64,000 bases of DNA from Verrucomicrobiaceae bacterium (GTDB lineage Bacteria > Verrucomicrobiota > Verrucomicrobiia > Verrucomicrobiales > Verrucomicrobiaceae), in assembly GCA_947466075.1 (NCBI GenBank), contig CANIBP010000001.1, positions 124,001 through 188,000 of the forward strand, given 5' to 3'. The notes beneath the pieces were generated by a model that ran no database searches, had not been told where the DNA came from, and was given only the letters and a program-made list of their open reading frames with translations. Position 1 is the stretch's first letter. Every line of letters starts with the position of its first letter. Made by a program: the position numbers and the translations under genes. Below, piece after piece: positions 8,301 through 15,583 of the stretch.

Positions 8301-8893
8301 AAGCATGGACCTGCGCCTCGGTCGCCGCACTCGATCAGAGTCTCGAAATGCCGCCCAAAGGCAGAGACGAGATGTTTCAGTTGATGATCGACCGCTTGGG
8401 CGATCTTCAGCACGACTTGGATAACAGCGACTTCTCGGATCGAAGAACACTACAGACGATCCGTGATGAAACCGAAATGCAGCGTTCCATTGCGCAAAAG
8501 CTCCAAGCGATGGGGCGCGATGCTTATGCGCTGGATCGTGAACCTGAGGTGGCGGATCGCAAGAAGCCGGACATCCGTTTGCGGTCCAATGCCGATGGCA
8601 CAAAAACAGCGATCGAAATCAAAATTGCTGATAATGGCTGGTCACTGAAGGACTTGGAGTGGGCTCTCAAGACTCAACTGGTGCGCCAGTATCTGCGGCA
8701 CGAGAGCTGCAGCGCAGGATGCCTGCTGCTAACATTCAGCGGAAAAAACAAGCGTTGGAGACTCTCTCCAACCAAATGGCTCAACTTTGCAGGGCTGGTA
8801 GTTCATCTGAATCAGTTGGCTCGAAAGATCGAAACCCAGAGTAAGGGCCAGATACGAGTCTCGGTTGTGGGGTTACTTCTCAACCAGCGATAA
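5357..8893 (+). CDS. NACHT protein C-terminal half: helical repeats plus PD-(D/E)XK nuclease-like domain
   Basis: 1,178 residues, the downstream part of the split NACHT gene. Near its start (about 106-118) is FHHRSVQEFLAARRL, the conserved motif at the end of NACHT modules. Then comes a very long alpha-helical, HEAT-like region (about 150-1,040) with a basic coiled segment near 550-620. The end carries a PD-(D/E)XK pattern: KKPDIRL (D1072), AIEIK (E1087, K1089) and a QLVRQYL helix near 1107-1113, as in Mrr/restriction-like nucleases. Known parallels are bacterial NACHT defence proteins with nuclease effectors. The ATG at 5357 lies 19 nt after the upstream stop, so reinitiation could still give a separate polypeptide; otherwise the gene is off. 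Confidence 0.8.
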   Translation: MWNSKGRLGTKQDQHLFNVEVKLKDVPDRRDAGLLSSAQAEDGAERLALAMALTRKRAVKTPDQHVAVDSVETVLDGSVVLRGWAPDVVGALLRRAMFDPATFGRVRFHHRSVQEFLAARRLLKLRKKGMTVRAMFRLFFAEKYGEKVVIPSMRPIAAWLAFWDTDVFRELVSTSPDVLIEHGDPGSLSIQQRASIIAEFVGRYKCGGWRGFQFPVDQLSRIASPELARIIKKSWGAGPENSEVRELLLELIGKGPVTKCLAIASGVAMRRDEKLNLRVDAIRALVACSATSQLKKIAKLVLSNPVDWPAKLVATVLPELFPAHLTIDELLTLLQRHKARDLGESSDGFEWTLRHIINENLSHFDQSELRAKLARMIQSGAKRVESWHQLHSRFRSFCGPLALMCMRELELCDRRPDKELVESCAIAYHMCGREIVGDEIKALHTWFEERAELRPEVFWIELALMDEVTLSEDSWDRFYSVEHRSMIGSIRISDRDWVEAALRDDRNTGRQDVALQAWINIWAIDGLKRRQLSAMQASLRDNPRLLGILQKRTQKSKDSAKVRHYESEAKRNRAKWAAKEKQRLANWKSWRKALKRSPAEHFTPQRVRGTIHDLYHWMSQHEAASSSHGVWNYQALVTVFGRTVADLAKKAFMDQWRQVSPELWSEREPNEHNRTPYVWVYGLCGVMAEAEVPGWTKTLNTAEASLATRYATVEMNGFAPFIAELAKTRPVEVDQVLGTEVVSELNQGASHSYLPVLQNLTHADAALKTLLMPRLTTFLTTGRNFNVIGDQNHWHHNLDQLFGILRETATETDSTKIGQFCIKQVKKTRKGSLPLIWLRGVFRFAPQQAPEVLVNWFKGNRDPQTKSLELQVIANLFGDLSGVGLQIKDHDQRAKALGKLIRLAYRIVRPEDDAVHEGSYSPDTRDDAERGRSVLLSLLLETPGFTAQQLIVELSHERNFRHFPDRLRQLASERAAKDAEFEAWTCASVAALDQSLEMPPKGRDEMFQLMIDRLGDLQHDLDNSDFSDRRTLQTIRDETEMQRSIAQKLQAMGRDAYALDREPEVADRKKPDIRLRSNADGTKTAIEIKIADNGWSLKDLEWALKTQLVRQYLRHESCSAGCLLLTFSGKNKRWRLSPTKWLNFAGLVVHLNQLARKIETQSKGQIRVSVVGLLLNQR

Positions 8894-9014
8894 CTGCTGT
8901 GGAATGTACGGCCAGAAACAGACTCCAAGTAAGTGACGTCGCTGATGGTGCCACCAAAGGCAATTTCGACGGCAGCACTGTTTGAATGCTGGGCGTTTCC
9001 TCGTTCATTGAGCG
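8894..9014. other. Intergenic region after the NACHT gene
   Basis: 121 bp between the NACHT-nuclease stop and the MFS transporter. No tRNA, direct repeat or terminator hairpin that would mark an island boundary is visible. The reverse strand has a short open frame without support. Confidence 0.35.
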
Positions 9015-10268
9015 ATGTCTTCCTCCTCTCGCGTCCGCTACCGTGTGGTCGGCTTCATGCTGGCGCTCGGGGCTGTCACGTACCTTGACCGCGCCTGCAT
9101 CGCCACGCTAGCACCGGACATCCGGCGCGATCTCGGGCTGAGCAAGGATGAGATGAGCTGGATCTACAGCGCCTTCGCCATCGCTTACGCAGCGTTTGAG
9201 ATTCCCACAGCCTGGTGGGCGGACCGCATGGGCACGCGCCGGGTGCTGACGCGCATTGTGTTGTGGTGGTCGGCGTTCACGATGGCCACCGCTGCAGCGT
9301 GGAGTTTCTCCTCGATGCTGGTGATCCGCTTTCTGTTTGGGGCCGGCGAGGCGGGCGCGTGGCCGAACATGGCGCGGACTTTCTCACGCTGGATCCCACG
9401 CTCCGAACGCGGCACGATCCAGGGCATCTTCTTTGCCGCCGCACATGTCACGGGCGGGCTGACGCCGCTGATCGCGCTGGCGGTGGCGGGCCTGTGCGGG
9501 TGGCGGTGGACGTTTGTGCTCTTTGGCGTCCCCGGCATCGTGTGGGCCATCGCGTGGCACCGTTGGTTCCGGGATGATCCTGAGGACCATCCTGCGGTGA
9601 ATGCGGCGGAGCTGGAAAAGATCGTCGCCGGTCGTGATCAGAGCACCGGGCAGCACGAAGGCTGGGCTTATTGGAAGCAATTGCTGAGGCACCGCAACAC
9701 GCTGCCGCTCTGCCTGATGTATTTCCCGAACAGCTTTGGCTTCTACTTCTGCATCACCTGGCTGCCGGATTATCTCCGGGAGCAGCACGGCTTTGATGCG
9801 ATGCGGCTGGGCTTTTTCACCGGTCTGCCCCTGCTGCTGAGCCCGGTAGCTGACTTGCTCGGGGGATTGACCACGGATGCCGTCACCCGGCGCTTTGGCC
9901 TGCGCCTCGGGCGTGCAGGCGTCGGTGCCGCATCCTATCTCGTCGCCGGCAGTGCCATGCTGCTGGCCACGACCACCACACAGCCAGAACTCGCGGCGTG
10001 GTGCATCGCCACCGCCGTGGCGGCCAGCATGTTCACCCTCGGCGCCTCCTGGGGGACGGTCATCGACGTCGGCGGCAGTCACACCGGCGTGGTGGGGGCC
10101 GCGATGAACACCAGCGGCCAGATCGGCAGCGTGATCTGTCCGCTGATCGTGATCTGGCTGCAGCAGCACTATGACTGGAATGCCCCGCTGTATCTCATCG
10201 GCGGTCTGTTCCTGGTGGGTGCCGTCGCCTGGGGCTTCATCAATCCGCACCGGAAGATCTTTGAATAG
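9015..10268 (+). CDS. MFS transporter, anion:cation symporter (ACS) type
   Basis: 417 residues with the 12-helix pattern of the major facilitator superfamily. The first helix ends in VTYLDRACIATLAPDI, the ACS signature that begins hexuronate, glucarate and sialate-type carriers. The loop between helices 2 and 3 has WWADRMGTRRVL, the MFS motif A, and helix 4 contains RFLFGAGEAGAWPN. It should carry an organic anion inward with protons across the inner membrane. Its neighbour across the NACHT gene is a sialidase-like protein, so an acidic sugar is an attractive substrate, but this is inference. It ends before a REP-like element that separates it from the convergent gene at 10390. Confidence 0.85.
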   Translation: MSSSSRVRYRVVGFMLALGAVTYLDRACIATLAPDIRRDLGLSKDEMSWIYSAFAIAYAAFEIPTAWWADRMGTRRVLTRIVLWWSAFTMATAAAWSFSSMLVIRFLFGAGEAGAWPNMARTFSRWIPRSERGTIQGIFFAAAHVTGGLTPLIALAVAGLCGWRWTFVLFGVPGIVWAIAWHRWFRDDPEDHPAVNAAELEKIVAGRDQSTGQHEGWAYWKQLLRHRNTLPLCLMYFPNSFGFYFCITWLPDYLREQHGFDAMRLGFFTGLPLLLSPVADLLGGLTTDAVTRRFGLRLGRAGVGAASYLVAGSAMLLATTTTQPELAAWCIATAVAASMFTLGASWGTVIDVGGSHTGVVGAAMNTSGQIGSVICPLIVIWLQQHYDWNAPLYLIGGLFLVGAVAWGFINPHRKIFE

Positions 10269-10292
10269 CGGCGGCAGGGCGAGGGGAAGAAA

Positions 10293-10365
10293 GTACGATG
10301 GGCACTCTTGCCCGTCGGATATTCGCGGAGCTTTGGGATCGACGGACAAGAGTGTCCGTTCGTAC
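10293..10365. repeat. REP-like inverted repeat element, copy A
   Basis: Two palindromic arms of about 25 nt in opposite orientation: GTACGATGGGCACTCTTGCC onward from 10293, and its near reverse complement ending in GTCCGTTCGTAC at 10365, separated by about 22 nt. Each arm contains its own short palindrome (GGGCACTCTTGCCC; ACGGACAAGAGTGTCCGT). The same architecture recurs at 17559-17629. It lies between convergent genes, where it could act as a bidirectional terminator or REP/BIME element. Confidence 0.8.
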
Positions 10366-10389
10366 GTTCAGCACTTCGTGCTCCCTTCG

Positions 10390-11424
10390 CTACCGCACCT
10401 CAAACTTCAGCAGGGACAGCTTCGCAGGCTGCACCGGCAGATCACGATCCACTTCAAACGGGCCGAGGAGGTTGTTCCCGGCGAGGTCTTCGAGCAGCGG
10501 GTCGATGACGATTTCGTAGCGGCCGGGCGGCCACTCTTTCGCAGGGATCAACGACCACGAACGCGCATCAGGCGCAACATGCATCGCACCAGCAAGCCGC
10601 GCCTTGCCACGGTTCACACTCAACGCCGAGACGAGCATGGCGGGATCAAGTGCCTCATCGAAGGTGATCGTCAACGTGCCTCGCTTTCCCGCCTTCGGCG
10701 CAGTAACCTTCCAGCGCTGCGGATCGGGGCACTGATGGTCTGGCGCGGTGGCGATGATCACGAACGTGCATGGCTTTCCCAACGCCACACCGGCGGCGGA
10801 ACGCCAGTTCGCGGCGAGCTTCAGCGTGTAGGTCTCCCCTTCCCTGAGCACCGGACCTTCATCGGTGTTGAGATTTACGCCGGACTTCTGCCGGCCGGGA
10901 TGCAGCCAGAGCGTGAGGCGTTTCCCATCCGGCGACCACAGTTCCGTCTCGCGAAACGCGCCACTCACGACACTGCCATCCAGGCGATGCAGGCTGATGC
11001 GTTCGAGAAACACGCCCTGCTCCATTGGCTGGCTGAAGTGCAGGTAGAACTTCAACGCGTTCGCCGGAAACGGTGTGTCGGAATGCAGCATGGCGGCGGT
11101 GGGCGCTTCGGCCTGCGGCAGTTCCATGCGCAAACGCTGCGTGCTCCAGGTGCCGTCGCTTTGCTGAAACTCGACGCGATAGCTTTCGCCCGGCACGAAC
11201 GGCAGCGCAGGCGCGAAGCGAACGGTATCGCGCTCCTTCGACACGCTGCCGAACAACGGCGTGGCCGCATCGCCACGAAACACGCGCACATCTCTGCCCT
11301 GTGCCTCGATCTGTCCGGCTTTGTTGATGCGAGCCTCTTCAGCGCCACACCAAGACCCGGTGAAGAATAAAACCGCTGACATGACGCTCACGAAACGCTG
11401 ATCCAAACATCTCATCAGCGTCAT
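10390..11424 (-). CDS. Secreted protein with bacterial Ig-like (SbsA-type) regions
   Basis: 344 residues with an N-terminal export signal (VMSAVLFFTGSWCGA). The sequence contains two regions that resemble SbsA/Ig-like folds: LKFYLHFSQPMEQGVF near 120-135, and TLTITFDEALDPAMLVSALSV near 255-275, the latter ending in RYEIVIDPLLEDLAGNNLLG. Such domains sit in cell-surface or secreted proteins and mainly provide structure or adhesion. I do not recognise an enzymatic domain. The start could be the ATG at 11424 or a slightly later methionine. It follows 11459-12571 by 34 bp on the same strand, so the two probably form an operon. Confidence 0.65.
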   Translation of the reverse strand: MTLMRCLDQRFVSVMSAVLFFTGSWCGAEEARINKAGQIEAQGRDVRVFRGDAATPLFGSVSKERDTVRFAPALPFVPGESYRVEFQQSDGTWSTQRLRMELPQAEAPTAAMLHSDTPFPANALKFYLHFSQPMEQGVFLERISLHRLDGSVVSGAFRETELWSPDGKRLTLWLHPGRQKSGVNLNTDEGPVLREGETYTLKLAANWRSAAGVALGKPCTFVIIATAPDHQCPDPQRWKVTAPKAGKRGTLTITFDEALDPAMLVSALSVNRGKARLAGAMHVAPDARSWSLIPAKEWPPGRYEIVIDPLLEDLAGNNLLGPFEVDRDLPVQPAKLSLLKFEVR

Positions 11425-11458
11425 ATCAGCGTCCCATCAGCGGTTAAAAACTCCTGCC

Positions 11459-12571
11459 TCACGGCAACGCGGCGACTTCGAGGCTCAGCGTGCCTTCGGT
11501 GTCGCGCAGCACGATGGCCTCGGTGTTGCTGAGCTTGTCCACCTGCACGGCACCGAACAACGAATCGACGATCTCGATGCCTTGCGGGCCTGCGTGTTCT
11601 TTTTCATCGCGACGTGCGGCGTTCTCATTCGTTTTGTCGGGTGCCTTGGCGTCCAGGTAGTCCATGCTGATGCGCGCGCCCCACATCTTGCTGGGACCAA
11701 AAGCGTTCTGCTTGAAGCGCTGGGTATGGACGACGAGCCACTCCTTGCCGCTCTTGTCCTCGTAGCTGAACAGATCGAGCGGACGATTGCCGCTGCCGAG
11801 CTCCACCATGCTGACGCCTTTGACCTGCGCACCGCTTTGAATGTCATCGACTTTGAACTTCGCCACCGGCGTGCAAGCGAACGCTCCGACCACAAAGGTG
11901 CCTTCCTTCGACGAGTACGAGATGAAGCTCTGGATCGGGGCCTTCGTCTCCCACTTGCGATGCGCTACATGATAGGTCTCCGCGCTGAACACGCTGGCTG
12001 TGGCTCCGTTTTTGATCGGCACAGGAATGGTGAAGATGCGGCTGGCGAATTCTTCGTTGCAGGTGCCGGTGGCAAACACGCGGTCCTTGTCGAAGGCCAC
12101 GTCGGTGATGTTGGTAACCTTGCTCGTCGTGCCGCCGGGCAGTGTGACGCGCACCCAGGGCAGCGGTTCGAGATTCAGCGGGGCGATTTTGCCCTCGGCA
12201 TCGACGCTCACAATGAGCACAGCATTGTCAGGACGACGCTGCACGGCGAGGTACACGCGGCCGCTGGCCTGATTCACCGCGAGATCCTTGACGGTGATGT
12301 CCTCCTTCTTCGCACCGAGGCCGTCGGCAATCGCCCCGCCGACATCGGCCACGGTTTTCTTGAGCACGGCCTTCGTCGCTCCGGTGTCACCGGTTTGAAT
12401 GGCGAGAATGCTGGCGGTGCCTGGTTCGGCGACGAGCAGCAACCCCTCGGGGCCGAAGCTGATCGAGCTGAGCGAGGCCAGCTTCAAACCGCCTTTCTGC
12501 GGCGATTCGATGAGCGCGGCGGACGCACTGAAGGTGGTGGCAAACACGAGGGAGAGGCAGAGTGCTTTCAT
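11459..12571 (-). CDS. Secreted beta-propeller-like protein of unknown function
   Basis: 370 residues with a clear Sec signal (MKALCLSLVFATTFSASA). The body has repeated blocks such as SISFGPEGLLLVAEPGTASI, DLAVNQASGRVYLAVQR and DVAFDKDRVFATGTCNEEF, which read as beta-propeller blades (WD40/NHL-like). No catalytic motif is evident. The open frame extends upstream to 12649, but the ATG at 12571 begins the signal peptide. It is upstream of and probably co-transcribed with the Ig-like protein gene, and diverges from the PBP gene at 12711. A binding or sensing role in the periplasm is possible but unsupported. Confidence 0.65.
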   Translation of the reverse strand: MKALCLSLVFATTFSASAALIESPQKGGLKLASLSSISFGPEGLLLVAEPGTASILAIQTGDTGATKAVLKKTVADVGGAIADGLGAKKEDITVKDLAVNQASGRVYLAVQRRPDNAVLIVSVDAEGKIAPLNLEPLPWVRVTLPGGTTSKVTNITDVAFDKDRVFATGTCNEEFASRIFTIPVPIKNGATASVFSAETYHVAHRKWETKAPIQSFISYSSKEGTFVVGAFACTPVAKFKVDDIQSGAQVKGVSMVELGSGNRPLDLFSYEDKSGKEWLVVHTQRFKQNAFGPSKMWGARISMDYLDAKAPDKTNENAARRDEKEHAGPQGIEIVDSLFGAVQVDKLSNTEAIVLRDTEGTLSLEVAALP

Positions 12572-12710
12572 GGCAGTTGGGTTGAGGTTCGCGGGATGGT
12601 ACGGGAACCAAAGGACGAATGTCACGCACAATATGAAATAGAAGTTCACACCGAGTTCATCGTCTGAGGCTTGATCTTTGGCCTAAAACCAGCGACCCGA
12701 TGCCTGTCCC

Positions 12711-14888
12711 ATGAAAAAAGCGCCTCCTGAAACCCGCAAGCCGGCGAAATCAACTCTGTCGCGTTGGCAGTCGTTCAAACGGCTGGCGATGATTTCCGTG
12801 ATGGGCACTTCGCTGTTCTGCACGGTGACGGCGGCGATAATCATCGGCGTTTATAGCCATCTGGCGAAGGCCTACGATCTCACCCAGCTCGGCCAGATGC
12901 CGGAGCGCACGATCGTGATGGATTATAAAGGAGAAATCCTCGGCCGCATGCACGGCGAGAACCGCATCATCGTGCCACTCAGTGAAATTTCTCCATGGTT
13001 CGTCAAAGCGCTGCTAGCGCGTGAAGATGCACGCTTTTACGACCACGGCGGCATCGACTACAAAGGCGTCGCTCGCGCGATGGTGCGCAATCTCAAGGAC
13101 ATGCGCGTGGTGCAGGGCGCGAGCACACTGACTATGCAGCTCGCACGCAACAGCTTCCCCGATCTCGATGATCGCAGCATACACCGCAAGCTGGTGGAGA
13201 TGATGCTGGCCCGCCGCATCGAGAAAGCCTGCACCAAGGACCAGATTATCGAGCATTACGTGAATCGCATTTTCTATGGCCCCGGCATTTACGGCGTGCA
13301 GCGTGCCAGTCAGGTGTACTTCGGCAAACATGCCAGCCAGCTCAATTTAAGCGAGGCGGCGATGATCGCGGGCATCATTCGCAGCCCGGTGCGCTTCTCG
13401 CCCTTCCGCAATTACGACGGCGCACTCAAAGAACGCGATGATGTGCTCAAACGCATGCTCGTCACCAAAGCCATCACGCCGGAGGAGGAACTGGCCGCAC
13501 GTTATGCCGACATCGCCCTGCACGCGCAGCCCGCGTTTCAAAACCAGGGTGGCTATGCACTCGATGCGGTAAGGCGCGATCTTGATTTGATTTTGGAGCA
13601 GCAGGAGATCGAAGACGGCGGCTTGCAGGTATTCACGACTTTGAATAAAGAGCTGCAGGACGCAGCCGATGAGTCGGTGGAAAAGCGTTTGAGCGCGGTG
13701 GAGAAACAGAGCGGCTACCAGCACCCCAAGAAGGCCGATTTTGACAAGACCTGGGATGGCACGCACGAGATCACCTCGACGCCTTACCTCCAAAGCGCGC
13801 TCATGATGCTCGACAATACCACCGGTGGCATCCTCGCCGTCGTTGGCGGTCGTGACTATCATCACAGCAAATACAACCGCGCCATACAAGGTGAACGCCA
13901 GATCGGTTCGACGGTGAAACCCTTTGTGTATGCCGCTGGTGTCGCCGCAGGCTTTATGCCGGGCACTTTTATCAATGACGCTCCGATTCAGCCCGGTGAA
14001 ATCGATGGCTCTGATCCCGGCTGGAGTCCGCAGAACTCTGATGGCAAGTTTCTCGGCCTCGCCACGCTCACAGACGGCCTCGTGAAAAGCCGCAACACGA
14101 TGACTGTGCGCCTCGGCAACTACGCCGGTCTCGATCGTGTGCTCGATCTGCTCACCAATGCCGGTTTCGCCCGGCCTGCAGAACGCACGCCCCAAATTTT
14201 CATCGGCAACATCGGTGGCAACCCACGCCAGCTTACCAGCGCGATCAGCATCTTCCCGAATCAAGGCCTGCGCAGGCGGCCATTCCTGATCGACCGCATT
14301 GTCGATAAGGCAGGCAACGTCATTTATCAGACTCCCGTGCTCGAATCTGAGGTCATCACCCCCAGTGTGGCCTATATGATGCGGAATATTCTGGCGCAGG
14401 TGCTGGATCGCGGAACCGCGGCATCATTGCGCAGCACCTACGGCTTCAAGGAACCCGGCGGTGGCAAAACCGGCACCACCAACGATTACAAAGACGCCTG
14501 GTTTGCCGGTTATACCGATCGCGTGAGCTGCGGTGTGTGGGTGGGCCTCGACAAACCGCAGACGATTGTCGAGGAAGGTTACGGCGGCACTCTCGCTTTG
14601 CCGATCTGGGCCGACGTGATGAAAAAAGCCCTCGCTCTCGGCTACAAGACGGAGGTGCAGAAAGCGACACTGCCGCTGTCACGTGTATCGTTGTGCCGCG
14701 TCACCAGCCAACTCGCCACCGACGGCTGTGGCCGTGCCGGCACCGCGTATGAGGAAGCCCTGCCCTACGACCTCGTGCCGCAAAACTTCTGCATGGAGCA
14801 TCAAGGTTACGCCGCTCCGCCACAGCAGATGCAGCCACCGGGCCAAGAACGCGGCCTGTTCGACCGGATTCGTGGATGGTTCAGGTGA
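12711..14888 (+). CDS. mrcA: Penicillin-binding protein 1A (bifunctional glycosyltransferase/transpeptidase)
   Basis: 725 residues, a class A PBP that polymerises and crosslinks peptidoglycan at the inner membrane. A cytoplasmic basic stretch and one membrane helix (about 26-50) precede the GT51 domain with catalytic glutamate E105 in REDARFYDHGG and the QGASTLTMQLARN motif at 135-147. The transpeptidase domain has the nucleophile in S400-T-V-K, the S460-R-N motif and K586-T-G-T-T. The tail is Pro/Gln rich. The ATG follows a short divergent region from 11459-12571; the downstream membrane protein at 14949 starts 60 bp after its stop. Identification is firm; the assignment as 1A rather than another class A PBP is by overall similarity. 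Confidence 0.93.
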   Translation: MKKAPPETRKPAKSTLSRWQSFKRLAMISVMGTSLFCTVTAAIIIGVYSHLAKAYDLTQLGQMPERTIVMDYKGEILGRMHGENRIIVPLSEISPWFVKALLAREDARFYDHGGIDYKGVARAMVRNLKDMRVVQGASTLTMQLARNSFPDLDDRSIHRKLVEMMLARRIEKACTKDQIIEHYVNRIFYGPGIYGVQRASQVYFGKHASQLNLSEAAMIAGIIRSPVRFSPFRNYDGALKERDDVLKRMLVTKAITPEEELAARYADIALHAQPAFQNQGGYALDAVRRDLDLILEQQEIEDGGLQVFTTLNKELQDAADESVEKRLSAVEKQSGYQHPKKADFDKTWDGTHEITSTPYLQSALMMLDNTTGGILAVVGGRDYHHSKYNRAIQGERQIGSTVKPFVYAAGVAAGFMPGTFINDAPIQPGEIDGSDPGWSPQNSDGKFLGLATLTDGLVKSRNTMTVRLGNYAGLDRVLDLLTNAGFARPAERTPQIFIGNIGGNPRQLTSAISIFPNQGLRRRPFLIDRIVDKAGNVIYQTPVLESEVITPSVAYMMRNILAQVLDRGTAASLRSTYGFKEPGGGKTGTTNDYKDAWFAGYTDRVSCGVWVGLDKPQTIVEEGYGGTLALPIWADVMKKALALGYKTEVQKATLPLSRVSLCRVTSQLATDGCGRAGTAYEEALPYDLVPQNFCMEHQGYAAPPQQMQPPGQERGLFDRIRGWFR

Positions 14889-14948
14889 TCCTGTATTTTT
14901 GGTATGGATCTGAGATGTCAGCTCCCCACCAGCGTTTCATCATCACTC

Positions 14949-15530
14949 ATGAATCCAATCCTCCGCTCCACGCTGCATGGCAGTCTTGGTTTTGCCGTTG
15001 TCAGCATTGCCGCCTATTCGATCTGGGCCTTTGTGCCGCGCATCGCGGGCAGCGAGGTCGGCATGTATGCGCTTATTGCGCTGGTTTATCTGGGCGGTGC
15101 TGGTCTGGCGCTCTGCGGCCTGCTTCACGGTGAAAATCGTCTACGCCGATTTTACCGACTGTTTCTGCCTGCGTTCTTTGGTTACGCCTTGCTGTGGAGT
15201 TTAGCGTGGTTTGTGATCAAAGGGCGGCCCGGCGAATGGGTTGGCGCGATGGCAGGCACACTGTTCTTTGCTTTCGTGGCCTGGAACTCACTCGGTCGCG
15301 CTCGGGGCTTCTGGATCGCAGCCCTGATGTTGTTCGCCATGCACACTTTGGGCTATTTTATCGGTGGTAAATGGATGTATGGCATACTGGCCTCGGGCAT
15401 CGAGGGTTGGGCAAAGCCACAAGTCGCCATCGTGGCCAAATTGGGCTGGGGATTCTTTCACGGCCTCGGTTTTGGCGCGGGAATCGGCTTTGCGCTCGGT
15501 TGGTGGCAGCGCACGCCATTCAGAAAGTAA
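14949..15530 (+). CDS. Multi-pass membrane protein, unknown
   Basis: 193 residues, almost entirely hydrophobic with about five or six membrane helices: LGFAVVSIAAYSIWAFV, MYALIALVYLGGAGLALC, LFLPAFFGYALLWSLAWFV, WVGAMAGTLFFAFVAW, FWIAALMLFAMHTLGYFIGG and FFHGLGFGAGIGFALGWW. I do not recognise the family. Start at ATG 14949; a longer frame from 14904 would add a non-hydrophobic leader of doubtful value. It lies between the PBP gene and purF on the same strand. Confidence 0.6.
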   Translation: MNPILRSTLHGSLGFAVVSIAAYSIWAFVPRIAGSEVGMYALIALVYLGGAGLALCGLLHGENRLRRFYRLFLPAFFGYALLWSLAWFVIKGRPGEWVGAMAGTLFFAFVAWNSLGRARGFWIAALMLFAMHTLGYFIGGKWMYGILASGIEGWAKPQVAIVAKLGWGFFHGLGFGAGIGFALGWWQRTPFRK

Positions 15531-15583
15531 TTCCACCGGTTGCACTCCTTCCTTCACCTGCCAAAGGTGGGCGCTCCTTACCA

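Noticed and set aside
8894..9014. Reverse-strand 42-codon frame after the NACHT gene
   Set aside because: Part of it reads AAVEIAFGGTISDVTYLESV in one frame, but no start, stop or family evidence makes it a gene or a remnant of one.
10171..11370. Long plus-strand open frame of about 400 codons
   Set aside because: Antisense to the Ig-like secreted protein and running out of the MFS gene; composition is that of a shadow frame with many Arg/His/Gln.
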